From positions 1,426,001 through 1,490,000 of the forward strand of contig NZ_BLIN01000003.1 of NCBI RefSeq assembly GCF_009811555.1: a stretch of 64,000 nt of DNA. Direction: 5' to 3'. Below are positions 49,850-58,763 of this stretch, in pieces. Positions within the stretch are counted from its first letter, which is position 1, and each line of letters starts with the position of its first letter. Position numbers and translations under genes: made by a program. A model generated the notes under the pieces. It had not been told where the DNA came from and ran no database searches. It was given only the letters and a program-made list of their open reading frames with translations. The DNA comes from Streptomyces caniferus (GTDB taxonomy: Bacteria; Actinomycetota; Actinomycetes; Streptomycetales; Streptomycetaceae).

Positions 49850-51877
49850 CTACACCGGCCGCATCCGGTAGTCGTACCGCTCCGGGAGCGGATGCTCCGC
49901 CCTGGCCCGGGCGCGGACCTGCTCGGTGACCGGCCCGTCGCCGGCGACCAGCCGCTCGGCGATCGCGTACCAGGTGTCGGCGAGCACCTCGTCGCCCTCC
50001 CGCAGCACGGCGATCTCGAAGCCGGCGTCGAAGATCTCCCGGGCCGCGGCCGGCCGCCCCTGGGCGAGCAGCACCTGAGCGGTCAGCAGCCGGAAGCGGC
50101 CGTCGGCCGGATCGGCCCACGGCAGGTCCGCCAGCAGGTCCGCCGCCTCGTCGGTACGGCCGGCCGCGAGCAGCGCGGGCACCGTCTCCCGGGCGAGGGC
50201 GGGCAGCACCGGCCGCCAGTCCCCGGCGGGCGGTCCCCCTTCCGCCGCCGCCCGCGCCGCTTCGTCGCAGGCCTCCCGATAGCGGTCGGCGGCCCGCCCC
50301 GTCTCGCCCGCCACCGATTCGGCAACGGCCAGGCAGTACAGGGGCAGAGCACCGGCCCCGTGCCCGAGCGCACGCTCCCAGCTGCGGACGGCCTGGGCGC
50401 GGTCGCCGGCGTGCCATTGGGCGAGCCCCAGGTGGTAGTCGGTGGCCGGGCCCGACCGGGCCGACTCCAGCAGATCGCGCCAGGCCGGCGCGACGAGCGC
50501 CGCTCCGGGTACGGGGCGCTCAGCCGGCAGCTCCCCGGTGCGCAGCAGCGTCAGCCAGGGCTCCTGTTCCGCGCCCAGCGTGGCCGCGGAGAACGGCGTA
50601 CCGGGCAGGTCCAGGCCCGCGCGGGCGGACTCCAGCGCGCCCCAGCCGGAGCCGGTGGCCAGCGACTCCTTCGGTTCCTGGTCGGCACAGGGCAGCCAGG
50701 CCTCGTACGCGGCGTCGACGTCCGCCCGGGGCAGGGCGGCCTGCAGCCGGGCCGCGGCCTCTTCGCGGGCCGCGCCCCAGTCCGCGCCGTGCACCGTCGC
50801 GGGATCGGCGGCCAGCGGCCCGTACGCCTCCAGCCAGGTGAACTCCCCACCGGCGTCCAGCGGTACGTGCTCCAGTTGGGTACGGGCCAGACCTGCCTGG
50901 ATCTCGGCGTAGCCGCCGGTGCCCGGCTCGGTGAGCCACTGCTGCCAGCGCCGCCCGCCCCGGCCCGCGCCCCACAGGAAGAGCTTGCGGCCGCGCAGGG
51001 TGTCGGTGGAGGTCTGCACCAGGCCGCGGCCGTCGGCGTCGAGGGAGGCGATCCACCGGCGGGCGCCGTCGGGCACCTCGTAGAAGTAGTCGGCGGGGAA
51101 CTCGCTGCGCAGCGGGTAGGTCCGGTCGACGCCGTCGGCGTCGGGGACCGGGACGCGGCGCAGGCTCCGTTCGTAGCCGAAGTGCCAGGCCTCGTCGGCG
51201 GGGGCCAGGACCCGGGTGCGCTCTCCTTCGGGAACGGCGGTGTTGGACCACCAGTAGACGGGGACCGTGCGGTGGTGCGGATTGCGGATCCGGACGCCCA
51301 CGTGGAGGAAGTCGGAGCCGTCGGGCAGCCACAGGTCCACCTGGAAGGCCAGGTCGCGCAGCCGTTCCCACTCCCACAGCCGCAGCATCTCGCCGCCGTC
51401 CGGCGCCGGGACACGGGCGGCGTGCAGTGGGTCACAGGAGAGGGTGGTGTGGCCGGGCGCGCCGATGTTCCATTCGATGCCGCCGGAGAACCAGGCGCCG
51501 TTGAGGGCGAAGGCCGCGGGCTGGCACACCGGGTTGCGGTAGAGCAGTTCACGGCCGGTGGGCTTGTGGTGCAGGGAGTGCACCCGGCCGCCGAGGCCGG
51601 GCAGGACGGTGGCGCGCAGCCGGTCGTTCTCGATGACCAGCGCCTCGTGGTCGACGGCTCGGCGGGTGCGGCCGTAGCCGTCGCGCATCCGGGTCGGCAG
51701 GATCGAGCGCAGCGGCGCACGGCCGATCTGCCGTGCCATGTCGGCGGGCAGCCCGGCGTCCCGGGGGATCTCGATGCGGTGCCCGTCCTGGCCGTCGCGC
51801 AGCGCGGGGAGGGGGTTGTCGGGGCCGAGGGGGGCGGTGGGGAGGGTCAGGGTGGTGCGTCGCACTCTCGTGACCAC
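49850..51877 (-). CDS. DUF5107 protein with TPR-like C-terminus
   Basis: 675 residues from the GTG at 51877 with GAGG 5 bases upstream. The N-terminal two thirds resemble a galactose-mutarotase-like beta-sandwich (LPGLGGRVHSLHHKPTGRELLYRNPVCQPAAFALNGAWFSGGIEWN, VRIRNPHHRTVPVYWWSNTAVPEGERTRVLAPADEAW), the DUF5107 domain. The last third is helical, repeat-rich, TPR-like (YHLGLAQWHAGDRAQAVRSWERAL, LLTAQVLLAQGRPAAAREIFDAG). Relatives sit near carbohydrate genes; the function is unproven. Confidence 0.85.
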   Translation of the reverse strand: MVTRVRRTTLTLPTAPLGPDNPLPALRDGQDGHRIEIPRDAGLPADMARQIGRAPLRSILPTRMRDGYGRTRRAVDHEALVIENDRLRATVLPGLGGRVHSLHHKPTGRELLYRNPVCQPAAFALNGAWFSGGIEWNIGAPGHTTLSCDPLHAARVPAPDGGEMLRLWEWERLRDLAFQVDLWLPDGSDFLHVGVRIRNPHHRTVPVYWWSNTAVPEGERTRVLAPADEAWHFGYERSLRRVPVPDADGVDRTYPLRSEFPADYFYEVPDGARRWIASLDADGRGLVQTSTDTLRGRKLFLWGAGRGGRRWQQWLTEPGTGGYAEIQAGLARTQLEHVPLDAGGEFTWLEAYGPLAADPATVHGADWGAAREEAAARLQAALPRADVDAAYEAWLPCADQEPKESLATGSGWGALESARAGLDLPGTPFSAATLGAEQEPWLTLLRTGELPAERPVPGAALVAPAWRDLLESARSGPATDYHLGLAQWHAGDRAQAVRSWERALGHGAGALPLYCLAVAESVAGETGRAADRYREACDEAARAAAEGGPPAGDWRPVLPALARETVPALLAAGRTDEAADLLADLPWADPADGRFRLLTAQVLLAQGRPAAAREIFDAGFEIAVLREGDEVLADTWYAIAERLVAGDGPVTEQVRARARAEHPLPERYDYRMRPV

Positions 51878-51985
51878 GGCTGCCTCGCAATGCTGGACCG
51901 GGCCACCCCGGCTGCGGCGGCCTCCTGTTGACCATGGAACCGCGTGCCCGCCGGTCTGCACAGGGCGTCTTGCCGCCGGGGGAGG

Positions 51986-52891
51986 TCAGGGTTGCGCAAA
52001 GAGGTCCTCAAGGAGGCCGGCGAGCAGCGCGGCGCCGGTCCCTTCGGGGTCGCGGTCCGGGTCGTAGATGGTGACGTCGATGCCGACACAGCGCGGCGAT
52101 GCGGCCAACGGGGCCATCAGCGCGCGGAGTTCGCCGGTGAGCAGGCCGCCCGGGTCGGGGCTGTCGACGGCCGGCATGACGGACGGGTCGAGGACGTCCG
52201 CGTCGAGATGGATCCAGAAGCCGTCGAGCGGCGGGTGCGCGAAGTGGGTGAGGACGTCGCGGGCCACCGCCTCCGGACCGCGCCGCCGGATCTCGCCGAC
52301 CGGGACGTGGCCGATGCCGAGGGCGGTCAGCTCCGCCTGGTCCTCGTCCGCGTCGCGCAGGCCCAGTGCGCGCAGATCCTCGTCGCGGACGTACGGCCGC
52401 CGCCCCTCGATGTCGGTGAGATCCGCCTGCCCGCGCCCGGTGATCTGCGCCAGCCCCTCGCCGGCCGCGGCACCGAGCGGACCGGACACCGCGACATTGC
52501 CCGGGTGCCGGAAGTCGCCGTGGCCGTCGAGGTAGGCCACGCCGTACCGCCCCAGCCGCCGCAGCGCGAGCACCACCCCGAGCAGAATGCTGCAGTCCCC
52601 GCCCAGCACCACCGGGAAGTCGCCGCTGCGGACGTGCTCCTCGACGCGCGGGGCGAGCTTGCCCGTATAGGCGGCCAGGGCGGCGGCGTTGAAGTCCCCG
52701 TCGCCCTCCCGCCACTCCCCCAGGTCGTAGCGGGGCGGCACCACCACACCGCCCTCCAGCGCGCCCAGCCGGCGCAGCAGCCCCTGTTCGCGCAGGGCGC
52801 CCGCGAGCTTGTAGCAGCCGGGGACGGTGCCCGGCGCGGGCGGCCGCAGTCCCAGGTTGGAGGGGGCATCGATGAGTACGGTCCGGCGCAT
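51986..52891 (-). CDS. Arginase/agmatinase-family ureohydrolase with variant metal site
   Basis: 301 residues. Metal-binding blocks are PVVLGGDCSILLG, AYLDGHGDFR and IHLDADVLDP. In classical members the first reads GGDHS, with histidine as a manganese ligand; here it is cysteine, a variation I believe occurs in an uncharacterised actinobacterial group. It would cleave a guanidino or formimidoyl substrate. ATG at 52891 without a strong ribosome site; an ATG at 52909 is an alternative. Confidence 0.85.
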   Translation of the reverse strand: MRRTVLIDAPSNLGLRPPAPGTVPGCYKLAGALREQGLLRRLGALEGGVVVPPRYDLGEWREGDGDFNAAALAAYTGKLAPRVEEHVRSGDFPVVLGGDCSILLGVVLALRRLGRYGVAYLDGHGDFRHPGNVAVSGPLGAAAGEGLAQITGRGQADLTDIEGRRPYVRDEDLRALGLRDADEDQAELTALGIGHVPVGEIRRRGPEAVARDVLTHFAHPPLDGFWIHLDADVLDPSVMPAVDSPDPGGLLTGELRALMAPLAASPRCVGIDVTIYDPDRDPEGTGAALLAGLLEDLFAQP

Positions 52892-52999
52892 ACCGGGATG
52901 GTCACACATGCGCACGGAAAATGTGGAGGCCTCGGAAGACCGGCCGACATAGCCTGTCCGCTCGGCCCAACGGCGCACGGCAGAACGGAAGACGGCCCC

Positions 53000-53335
53000 A
53001 TGGCGACCCAGCACACCTACCGAGTCATCGTCCGCGGCAAGTGGGACGGCCTCACACCGCAGTCCCGCGCCGGACTGCTCGCCGACGTGGACCACCACGG
53101 TCTGGCACACATGCAGTTCACGCCCGAGGGAGCGCTGGCGTACGACAGGGCGCTGCACTGCTTCAGCTACCGCTTCGTCATCGTCTCGGATGCGGCGGAC
53201 GGTGAGGAGATGGCGGCCGCGCTCGCCGAGGACAAGGCGGAGCGCGCGCTGAAGGCCGCCGGCCTCGGCTTCAGGGAACTGCGGTCCACGGTCACCGACA
53301 TGGACACCATGAAGATCAATCACAAGTCCCGCTAG
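53000..53335 (+). CDS. DUF6204 family protein
   Basis: 111 residues from the ATG at 53000. The sequence TYRVIVRGKWDGLTPQSRAGLLADVDHHGLAHMQFTPEGALAYDRALHCFSYRFVI is the conserved core of a small Streptomyces family (DUF6204). Function unknown; predicted soluble and compact. It is followed by AGGGCCTGT directly at the stop codon, like the LysR gene. Confidence 0.82.
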   Translation: MATQHTYRVIVRGKWDGLTPQSRAGLLADVDHHGLAHMQFTPEGALAYDRALHCFSYRFVIVSDAADGEEMAAALAEDKAERALKAAGLGFRELRSTVTDMDTMKINHKSR

Positions 53336-53397
53336 GGCCTGTGGTGAAAGTGCTGGACGTAGATGCGGTTCCACGGGGTCTCTGCGACTCTGGGCGT

Positions 53398-53718
53398 ATG
53401 CCTCGACGCATCACATTTGTGCAGCTGAAGACGGGTTACGACATCGACCGGGGGCCTTCTTGGATCGGCTGGGTGAACTTCTCCAAGACCTGGAGCACCG
53501 CGTACTTCCACGGGCGGACACTGCGCCGGGGAGAGGGGATGTTCGATGCGAACTTCTACGACGCTGAGACCGGCGAGGAGTTCTGGGTCTCCGGTCCGAA
53601 GCGGGACCGTACCGACACCCGCTATGGCCCCTCCGCCCCCGAGGTCGAGTCGGACGCCGCCGATGCCTATCACGCCTTCCTGGACGGCGCACCGCTGCCA
53701 GGCCGGGAAAATGGCTAG
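53398..53718 (+). CDS. Small hypothetical protein
   Basis: 106 residues from the ATG at 53398. It is aromatic-rich in the first half: RRITFVQLKTGYDIDRGPSWIGWVNFSKTWSTAYFHGRTLRR. No signal peptide or membrane helix. There is no obvious ribosome site. The family is not named by me; similar short WIGWVxFSKTWxTAYFHGRTL proteins are, to my recollection, scattered in Streptomyces. Confidence 0.7.
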   Translation: MPRRITFVQLKTGYDIDRGPSWIGWVNFSKTWSTAYFHGRTLRRGEGMFDANFYDAETGEEFWVSGPKRDRTDTRYGPSAPEVESDAADAYHAFLDGAPLPGRENG

Positions 53719-53813
53719 CGTCTGGCGGGAAGATGCTGTTCGGAGCCGGATGCGCGGCGTCGCGCCACGGGGGCGAAGCGGTCGCGGGCCGTCCGCCCGC
53801 CCCCGGACACGCC

Positions 53814-54188
53814 CTACGCGTCGTCGGCCGACTCGTTGAAGCGCAGCCGGTTCCCGAACGGGTCGGTCAGGGTGAGCGAGGTCCCGGTCTCGTCCTGCTC
53901 CAGACCGGGACGCAGATACGGATAGCCCTTGCCGGCCAGTTCGGCGTGGAGCGCGCGCACCCCGCTCAGCTCCGTGCAGACCGTGGAGCCGGGGGTCGCA
54001 TCGCCGTGGTGCTCCGACAGATGCAGCACGAGGCCACCGCGCGAGACCTGCGTGTAGAGCGGCATACCGGGCTCGAAGCGGTGCTCCCAGTCGACCGTGC
54101 AGCCGAGGTAGTCGACGTAGAACTCATGGGCCTTGGCCACGTCGAAGATCCGGAAGACCGGCACGGTGCGGTGGAAGACGATGTCCAT
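53814..54188 (-). CDS. Bleomycin-resistance-like VOC protein
   Basis: 124 residues. HRTVPVFRIFDVAKAHEFYVDYLGCTVDWEHRF, GLVLHLSEHHGDATPGSTVC and LTDPFGNRLRFNES are typical of the bleomycin resistance/glyoxalase group, which binds drugs or catalyses small reactions as a dimer. ATG at 54188, 13 bases after the stop of the acetyltransferase upstream, so the two form an operon. Confidence 0.9.
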   Translation of the reverse strand: MDIVFHRTVPVFRIFDVAKAHEFYVDYLGCTVDWEHRFEPGMPLYTQVSRGGLVLHLSEHHGDATPGSTVCTELSGVRALHAELAGKGYPYLRPGLEQDETGTSLTLTDPFGNRLRFNESADDA

Positions 54189-54201
54189 GGCGGACAGGGA
54201 A

Positions 54202-54753
54202 TCACACCGCTTCCCCGCCGACCATCTCCGCGGTGATCGCCCAGCGCTCGTGGTCGCGCCAGGCGCCGTCGATGAAGAGGAAGTCCGGGGAGAACCCCTC
54301 CAGTCGGAACCCGGCCCGTCTGACCAGGGCGATCGACCGCTCGTTGGTCGGCTGGACGTTGACCTCCAGCCGGTGCAGCCCCATCGCCCCGAAGGCATGG
54401 CGCAGGACGAGCCGCAGCCCCTCGCCCATCAGTCCCCGCCCGGCGGCGTGCGCGAAGGCCCCGTAGCCGATCGCACCGCAGCGGAAAGCGCCGTGCACGA
54501 TGTTGTTGATCGTGAGGTAGCCGGCGATCCGGCCGTCGGCGAGCTCGCAGATCAGGAAGCCCGCACGCTCCGGCTCCTGGAGCCTGTGCAGATAGGCGTC
54601 GTAGGCACCGTCCTCGGCCGGCGGGAAGAGCCAGGGCCGGTGCAGCTCCACGCTCTCCCGCGCCAGCGCGGTGAACTCGTCCCGGTCGGCGGCGGTGAAG
54701 TGCCGGATGCCCACCCGTGGGCCACGTGCGAGGTAGCGGTCGTTGGTCGTCAC
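54202..54753 (-). CDS. RimJ/RimL-type GNAT acetyltransferase
   Basis: 183 residues. The RimJ/L pattern is clear: GYLTINNIVHGAFRCGAIGYGAFAHAAGRGLMGEGLRLVLRHAFGAMGLHRLEVNVQPTNERSIALVRRAGFRLEGFSPDFL. It acetylates a protein N-terminus or a small amine. First gene of a two-gene operon with the VOC protein, a pairing that may serve drug resistance. Confidence 0.92.
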   Translation of the reverse strand: MTTNDRYLARGPRVGIRHFTAADRDEFTALARESVELHRPWLFPPAEDGAYDAYLHRLQEPERAGFLICELADGRIAGYLTINNIVHGAFRCGAIGYGAFAHAAGRGLMGEGLRLVLRHAFGAMGLHRLEVNVQPTNERSIALVRRAGFRLEGFSPDFLFIDGAWRDHERWAITAEMVGGEAV

Positions 54754-54885
54754 CGGAGGATCGTACGGAGGGCGCGGACGGCGGGCCAGCGGTTTGCGGG
54801 AGTGCGGAAGCCCGCGTCTGCCGCCACACCGGCAGGTGGCCGTCGGCCCGTGGTTGCGCCCGGCTTGGGCAACAGCCCGCCGCCC

Positions 54886-55506
54886 TTACCGCCACACCGG
54901 CGCATCCGTGCCGCAGCGGCCGGGTGGGGTCGTCCAGGTGGCCGGGGCGCCGTCGAAGGAGACGGGCGGGAGGGCGTGGCGGAGCCGGCCGAGGGTGCTG
55001 TCGGTTTCCCCGAGGTGGCGCGCGGGGTCGTAGGCACCGGCGCCGGGCGTCTCCGGTCGTGGTCCGGACGTCTCCGGTCGCGGCCCGGGTCGCTCCGGTC
55101 CACTGGGCCGCTCGCCGTCGTCCGTCAGGTCGTCCAGCAGCCACCGCGCGGTGCGGGCGAGGGCGAGGGTGGCGAGGAAGGAGCCGCCCGTCCGGGACTG
55201 TTCGGTCAGGGCGCGGAGCACCGCGGCGGCCAGCAGGTAGCCGGTGCCGTGGTCGAGCGCCTGGGCGGGGAGGGCGCCGGGTGTGCCGCCGGGCCGCGCT
55301 CCGCCGCTGCTCTCCGGTGAGTCCTCGGACGCCGAGCCCGCGTCCGCCTCGACGGCGGCGATGCCGGTGGCCACCTGGACCAGGCTGTCGAAGCCGCGCC
55401 GGCCGCCCCACGGCCCGTCGTCGCCCCAGGCGGAGAGCCGGGCCACCACCCTGCGCACCGCCGCGTCGGTCCCCCATGGCAGCAGTCTGGCACGGGCCCG
55501 GATCAC
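54886..55506 (-). CDS. Half-length CaiB/BaiF CoA transferase-like protein
   Basis: 206 residues from a GTG at 55506 that overlaps the upstream stop by 4 bases. LSAWGDDGPWGGRRGFDSLVQVATGIAAVEAD and PAQALDHGTGYLLAAAVLRALTEQSRTGGSFL match the middle-to-late part of class III CoA transferases, which are about 400 residues. The N-terminal half with the usual catalytic aspartate is missing, and no remnant lies upstream. A Pro/Arg-rich linker carries a repeated GPRPET. Either a partner subunit, a degenerate form or a non-catalytic protein. Confidence 0.7.
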   Translation of the reverse strand: MIRARARLLPWGTDAAVRRVVARLSAWGDDGPWGGRRGFDSLVQVATGIAAVEADAGSASEDSPESSGGARPGGTPGALPAQALDHGTGYLLAAAVLRALTEQSRTGGSFLATLALARTARWLLDDLTDDGERPSGPERPGPRPETSGPRPETPGAGAYDPARHLGETDSTLGRLRHALPPVSFDGAPATWTTPPGRCGTDAPVWR

Positions 55507-56399
55507 GCCCGCGCCGCCTCCCGCTCCCCCGCGCTCGGTGCGGCGAGCGCCAGCCGGCGGTGGCAGCGGCGCAGCATCGCGCGGGCGAGGAAGGGGTGGA
55601 AGCGGCGGACGACGGCGAAGTAGAGGCGGCCGGTCGTGCGGTGGATGCGGACGACCGTGCCCAGCGTGACCCGGCCGTCCGCGACCTGCACCGAGGCGCG
55701 GAAGTCCAGGTGGCGGGCGTCCTCGCCGAGCAGGATCTCGTCCTGCGTGCGCCCGAGGACGGGGAAGCCCGACCGGCCCAGCACGCCCTGCCAGGCCTCC
55801 GGTTCCTGCGGCATGCCGGGCCGCAGTTCCATCTGCCAGGCGTCCTGGAAGTCCGTTCGCGGGAACGCGTCGTGCGCCAGGCGGGCCGTGGCGGGAAGAG
55901 GGACGGCCCGGGGCCGGTCCCAGAGCAGCCGGCTGAGCAGGCGTACGCGGGCGGAGCGGCGGGCCGGGGTCAGGGGGCGGCCGGTGGCGGCCCGCTCGAT
56001 GTTGTCGAAGGCCTCCTCCACGACGGCGCCGTGCACGAGGCGGATCCCCAGCAGCCACGTCAGGGCCACGACGGGCGACGGCCGGCTCTCCAGGACGTGT
56101 TCCACCCGGCAGCTGTCGGGCCCCACGGGCCGTACGCCGAACTCGTGCCAGCCGGCCTGTCCGGCGGTGAAGTCGAAGCGGACGCGGCGGCCCGGCTCGT
56201 AGGCGGAGACGCGGTAGCGGACGAAGGCGTGCCCGCCGTCGGCGCCGACGCCCAGCGGGCGGTCGAAGCGCATCGGCGGCCAGGCGGGCGTGGGGAAGAG
56301 CGGATCGTCCTCGCCCCGGCCGAGCCGGTCGAGCAGGGCACCGACGGTCTCGGCCGGGGCGCGGACCTCACGGCTGTGGACCTCGCGGATGGCACGCAC
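55503..56399 (-). CDS. SRPBCC-DUF2867 fusion protein
   Basis: 298 residues from a GTG at 56399 with GGAGG 6 bases upstream. The N-terminal half is a START/SRPBCC-like ligand cavity (FVRYRVSAYEPGRRVRFDFTAGQAGWHEFGVRPVGPDSCRVEHVLE). The C-terminal half is DUF2867 (DAFPRTDFQDAWQMELRPG ... GRTQDEILLGEDARHLDFRASVQV ... RLYFAVVRRFHPFLARAMLRR). Both bind hydrophobic ligands in other proteins. First gene of a TetR-controlled operon with the CoA transferase-like protein. Confidence 0.78.
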   Translation of the reverse strand: MRAIREVHSREVRAPAETVGALLDRLGRGEDDPLFPTPAWPPMRFDRPLGVGADGGHAFVRYRVSAYEPGRRVRFDFTAGQAGWHEFGVRPVGPDSCRVEHVLESRPSPVVALTWLLGIRLVHGAVVEEAFDNIERAATGRPLTPARRSARVRLLSRLLWDRPRAVPLPATARLAHDAFPRTDFQDAWQMELRPGMPQEPEAWQGVLGRSGFPVLGRTQDEILLGEDARHLDFRASVQVADGRVTLGTVVRIHRTTGRLYFAVVRRFHPFLARAMLRRCHRRLALAAPSAGEREAARA

Positions 56400-56409
56400 A
56401 GGGCACCTC

Positions 56410-56445
56410 CATACGGTGGCGTATGTATGACCGTACGGTACCGTA
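56410..56445. promoter_or_regulatory. Two TetR operators between divergent genes
   Basis: CATACG-GTGG-CGTATG (56410-56425) and TACGGTACCGTA (56434-56445) are perfect palindromes. The second reaches the TetR start codon itself, fitting a leaderless, self-repressed gene; the first faces the SRPBCC-DUF2867 gene. Confidence 0.7.
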
Positions 56446-57083
56446 TGGACATGGCATCACAACAGGCGAAGGCACCCCGCGACGGCGGCGCACGACAGCG
56501 GCTGACCGCAAAGGACTGGGCCGACGCCGCCCTGACAGCCATGGGCGAGGGCGGGCTCGCCGCGGTGGCCGTGGAGCCGCTGGCCGCCCGGCTGGGCACC
56601 ACCAAGGGCAGCTTCTACTGGCACTTCACCAACCGGAACGCGCTGATCGAGGCCGCTCTGGAGCGCTGGGAGGAGGTCGGCACGGAGGCCGTGATCACCG
56701 AGGTGGAGGCCGAGCCCGACCCCGGCGAGCGGCTGCGCCGGCTGCTCCTGCGGGCCACGAACTGGTCCGCCGCGGACCCACGGGACGCCTCACTGCTGGC
56801 GAGCGCCGCCCATCCGGGGGTGGCCGCCGCGCTCGCCCGGGTGACCACCCGGCGCCTCGGCTATATCGCCGCGCTCTTCACGGACATGGGCTTTCCCGAG
56901 GAGGAGGCCCGAAGCCGCGGCCTGCTGGCCTACACCGCCTACCTCGGGCACACCCAGCTCGGGCACGCCGTCCCGCAGAGCCTGCCGGCCGGTGCCGCGC
57001 GCGACCGCTACGTGGACGCGGTGGTCGAGACCCTCGTACGGCCGCTGAACGGAGGTGACGGTTCCGAAAATGAGCGAACCTGA
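56445..57083 (+). CDS. TetR-family transcriptional regulator
   Basis: 212 residues from the ATG at 56445 (or 56451). HTH: LAAVAVEPLAARLGTTKGSFYWHFTNRNALIEAALERWEE. The C-terminal domain is helical (RLLLRATNWSAADPRDASLLASAAHPGVAAALARVTTRRLGYIAALFTDMG). No Shine-Dalgarno site; probably leaderless. Two palindromes just upstream suggest control of itself and of the divergent SRPBCC operon. Confidence 0.92.
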   Translation: MDMASQQAKAPRDGGARQRLTAKDWADAALTAMGEGGLAAVAVEPLAARLGTTKGSFYWHFTNRNALIEAALERWEEVGTEAVITEVEAEPDPGERLRRLLLRATNWSAADPRDASLLASAAHPGVAAALARVTTRRLGYIAALFTDMGFPEEEARSRGLLAYTAYLGHTQLGHAVPQSLPAGAARDRYVDAVVETLVRPLNGGDGSENERT

Positions 57084-57228
57084 ACGAAGTTGGCCGAACT
57101 GCGCGTAGACGTGCCCGGCATCCGAGGCATGAGGTGAGATCAGCGCGGCGAAAACGACGCGCTTGAGCAGGGACATCTCACACCCGAGCGGCTCGACCCG
57201 ATCGAGCTCCTCGTACGGGAGGAATTCC

Positions 57229-58416
57229 GTGACCGAAGCCATCCCCTACTTCCAGGACCGCACCTGTCCTTACCATCCGCCCGCCGGCTACCAGCCGCTG
57301 CGGGAGACCGGACCACTGACCCATGTCACGCTCTACGACGGCCGAAAGATATGGGCCGTAACCGGCCACGGCGCGGCGCGGACGCTGCTGAGCGACCAGC
57401 GGCTCTCCGCCGACCGGCAGAACCCCGCCTTCCCGATGCCGTTCGCGCGCTTCGCGGCGATCCGCCAGGTCAGGACCCCGCTGATCGGGGTCGACGACCC
57501 GGAGCACAACACCCAGCGCCGGATGCTGATCCCCAGCTTCAGCGTGAAACGGGTCGCCGCACTGCGGCCGGACATCCACCGGATCGTCGACGATCTGCTC
57601 GACCGGATGCTGGCCGAGGGCCCGCCCGCCGAGCTGGTCTCCGCGTTCGCGCTGCCGGTCCCCTCGATGGTGATCTGCTCGCTGCTCGGCGTCCCGTACT
57701 CCGACCACGCATTCTTCGAGGGCGAGTCCAGCCGCCTCCTGCGCAGCCGTACGGCCGAGGAGGCGGAGGACGCCCGGATCAAGCTGGAGGACTACTTCAC
57801 CGAGCTGATCGCCCACAAGGAGAAGAAACCGGGCGACGGACTGCTCGACGAACTGATCGAGGACCGGCTGCGGACCGGCGACCTCGCCCACGAGGACCTG
57901 GTCCGGCTCGCCATGATCCTGCTGGTGGCCGGCCATGAGACCACCGCCAACATGATCTCGCTCGGCACCTTCACGCTGCTCGAACACCCCGAACAGCTGG
58001 CGCAGCTGAAGGCCGAGGAGAGCCTGATGCCGGCCGCCGTCGAGGAGCTGCTGCGGTTCCTGTCCATCGCGGACGGCATGCTGCGGGTGGCGACGGAGGA
58101 CATCGAGATCGGCGGGCAGCTCATCCGCGCCGACGACGGCGTCCTGTTCCCCACCTCGGTGATCAACCGGGACGAGACCACCTACCCGGCGCCGGACGAG
58201 CTGGACCTCGACCGCACCGCCCGCCACCACGTGGCGTTCGGCTTCGGGATCCACCAGTGCCTGGGCCAGAACCTCGCCCGCGCGGAAATGGAGATCGCAC
58301 TGCGCTCGCTGTTCGCCCGGATCCCCGATCTGCGCCTGGCCGTTCCGGCGGCCGAGGTGCGCTTCAAGCCGGGCGACACCCTGCAAGGAATGATCGAACT
58401 GCCGCTGGCCTGGTAG
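57229..58416 (+). CDS. Cytochrome P450 (CYP105-like)
   Basis: 395 residues from a GTG at 57229 with GGAGG 6 bases upstream. I-helix VAGHETTANMISLG, the K-helix ExxR in VEELLRFLS and the heme loop AFGFGIHQCLGQNLARAEMEI (cysteine thiolate) are intact. Length and sequence resemble the Streptomyces CYP105 group, which hydroxylates xenobiotics and secondary metabolites. A ferredoxin gene follows 35 bases later; both are probably cotranscribed. A leader of about 145 bases with several GAGCTC-type inverted repeats precedes it. Confidence 0.95.
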   Translation: MTEAIPYFQDRTCPYHPPAGYQPLRETGPLTHVTLYDGRKIWAVTGHGAARTLLSDQRLSADRQNPAFPMPFARFAAIRQVRTPLIGVDDPEHNTQRRMLIPSFSVKRVAALRPDIHRIVDDLLDRMLAEGPPAELVSAFALPVPSMVICSLLGVPYSDHAFFEGESSRLLRSRTAEEAEDARIKLEDYFTELIAHKEKKPGDGLLDELIEDRLRTGDLAHEDLVRLAMILLVAGHETTANMISLGTFTLLEHPEQLAQLKAEESLMPAAVEELLRFLSIADGMLRVATEDIEIGGQLIRADDGVLFPTSVINRDETTYPAPDELDLDRTARHHVAFGFGIHQCLGQNLARAEMEIALRSLFARIPDLRLAVPAAEVRFKPGDTLQGMIELPLAW

Positions 58417-58451
58417 CAGCCATGACGGCAGACGAACGAAAGGGGTCCGGG

Positions 58452-58646
58452 ATGCGGATCACCATCGACACCGACATCTGCATCGGCGCCGGCCAGTGCG
58501 CCCTGACCGCGCCGGGAGTCTTCACCCAGGACGACGACGGTTTCAGCGCCCTGCTGCCCGGCCGCGAGGACGGCGCGGGCGACCCGCTGGTGCGCGAGGC
58601 CGCCCGCGCCTGCCCCGTGCAGGCCATTTCGGTCACGGACGACTGA
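58452..58646 (+). CDS. Ferredoxin, 3Fe-4S type, partner of the P450
   Basis: 64 residues from the ATG at 58452 with AAAGGGG upstream, matching the usual start MRITIDTDICIGAGQC; an ATG at 58422 would add 10 residues. Cysteines in CIGAGQC and ACPVQAI fit a single 3Fe-4S or 4Fe-4S cluster. It passes electrons from a ferredoxin reductase to the P450. Confidence 0.93.
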   Translation: MRITIDTDICIGAGQCALTAPGVFTQDDDGFSALLPGREDGAGDPLVREAARACPVQAISVTDD

Positions 58647-58763
58647 GCCACCACCCTCGCGGACGGCCCGGCTGACGCGCGGCTCCCGGTCGACGCCCGG
58701 CGCCCACGGCGCGCCCGGCCCGTTCCGCCCTCCTTCTTGTCCCTACGGCATCCACCCCATCCG

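Noticed and set aside
57084..57228. Riboswitch in the leader of the P450 gene
   Set aside because: Several short inverted repeats are present but none match a riboswitch class I know.
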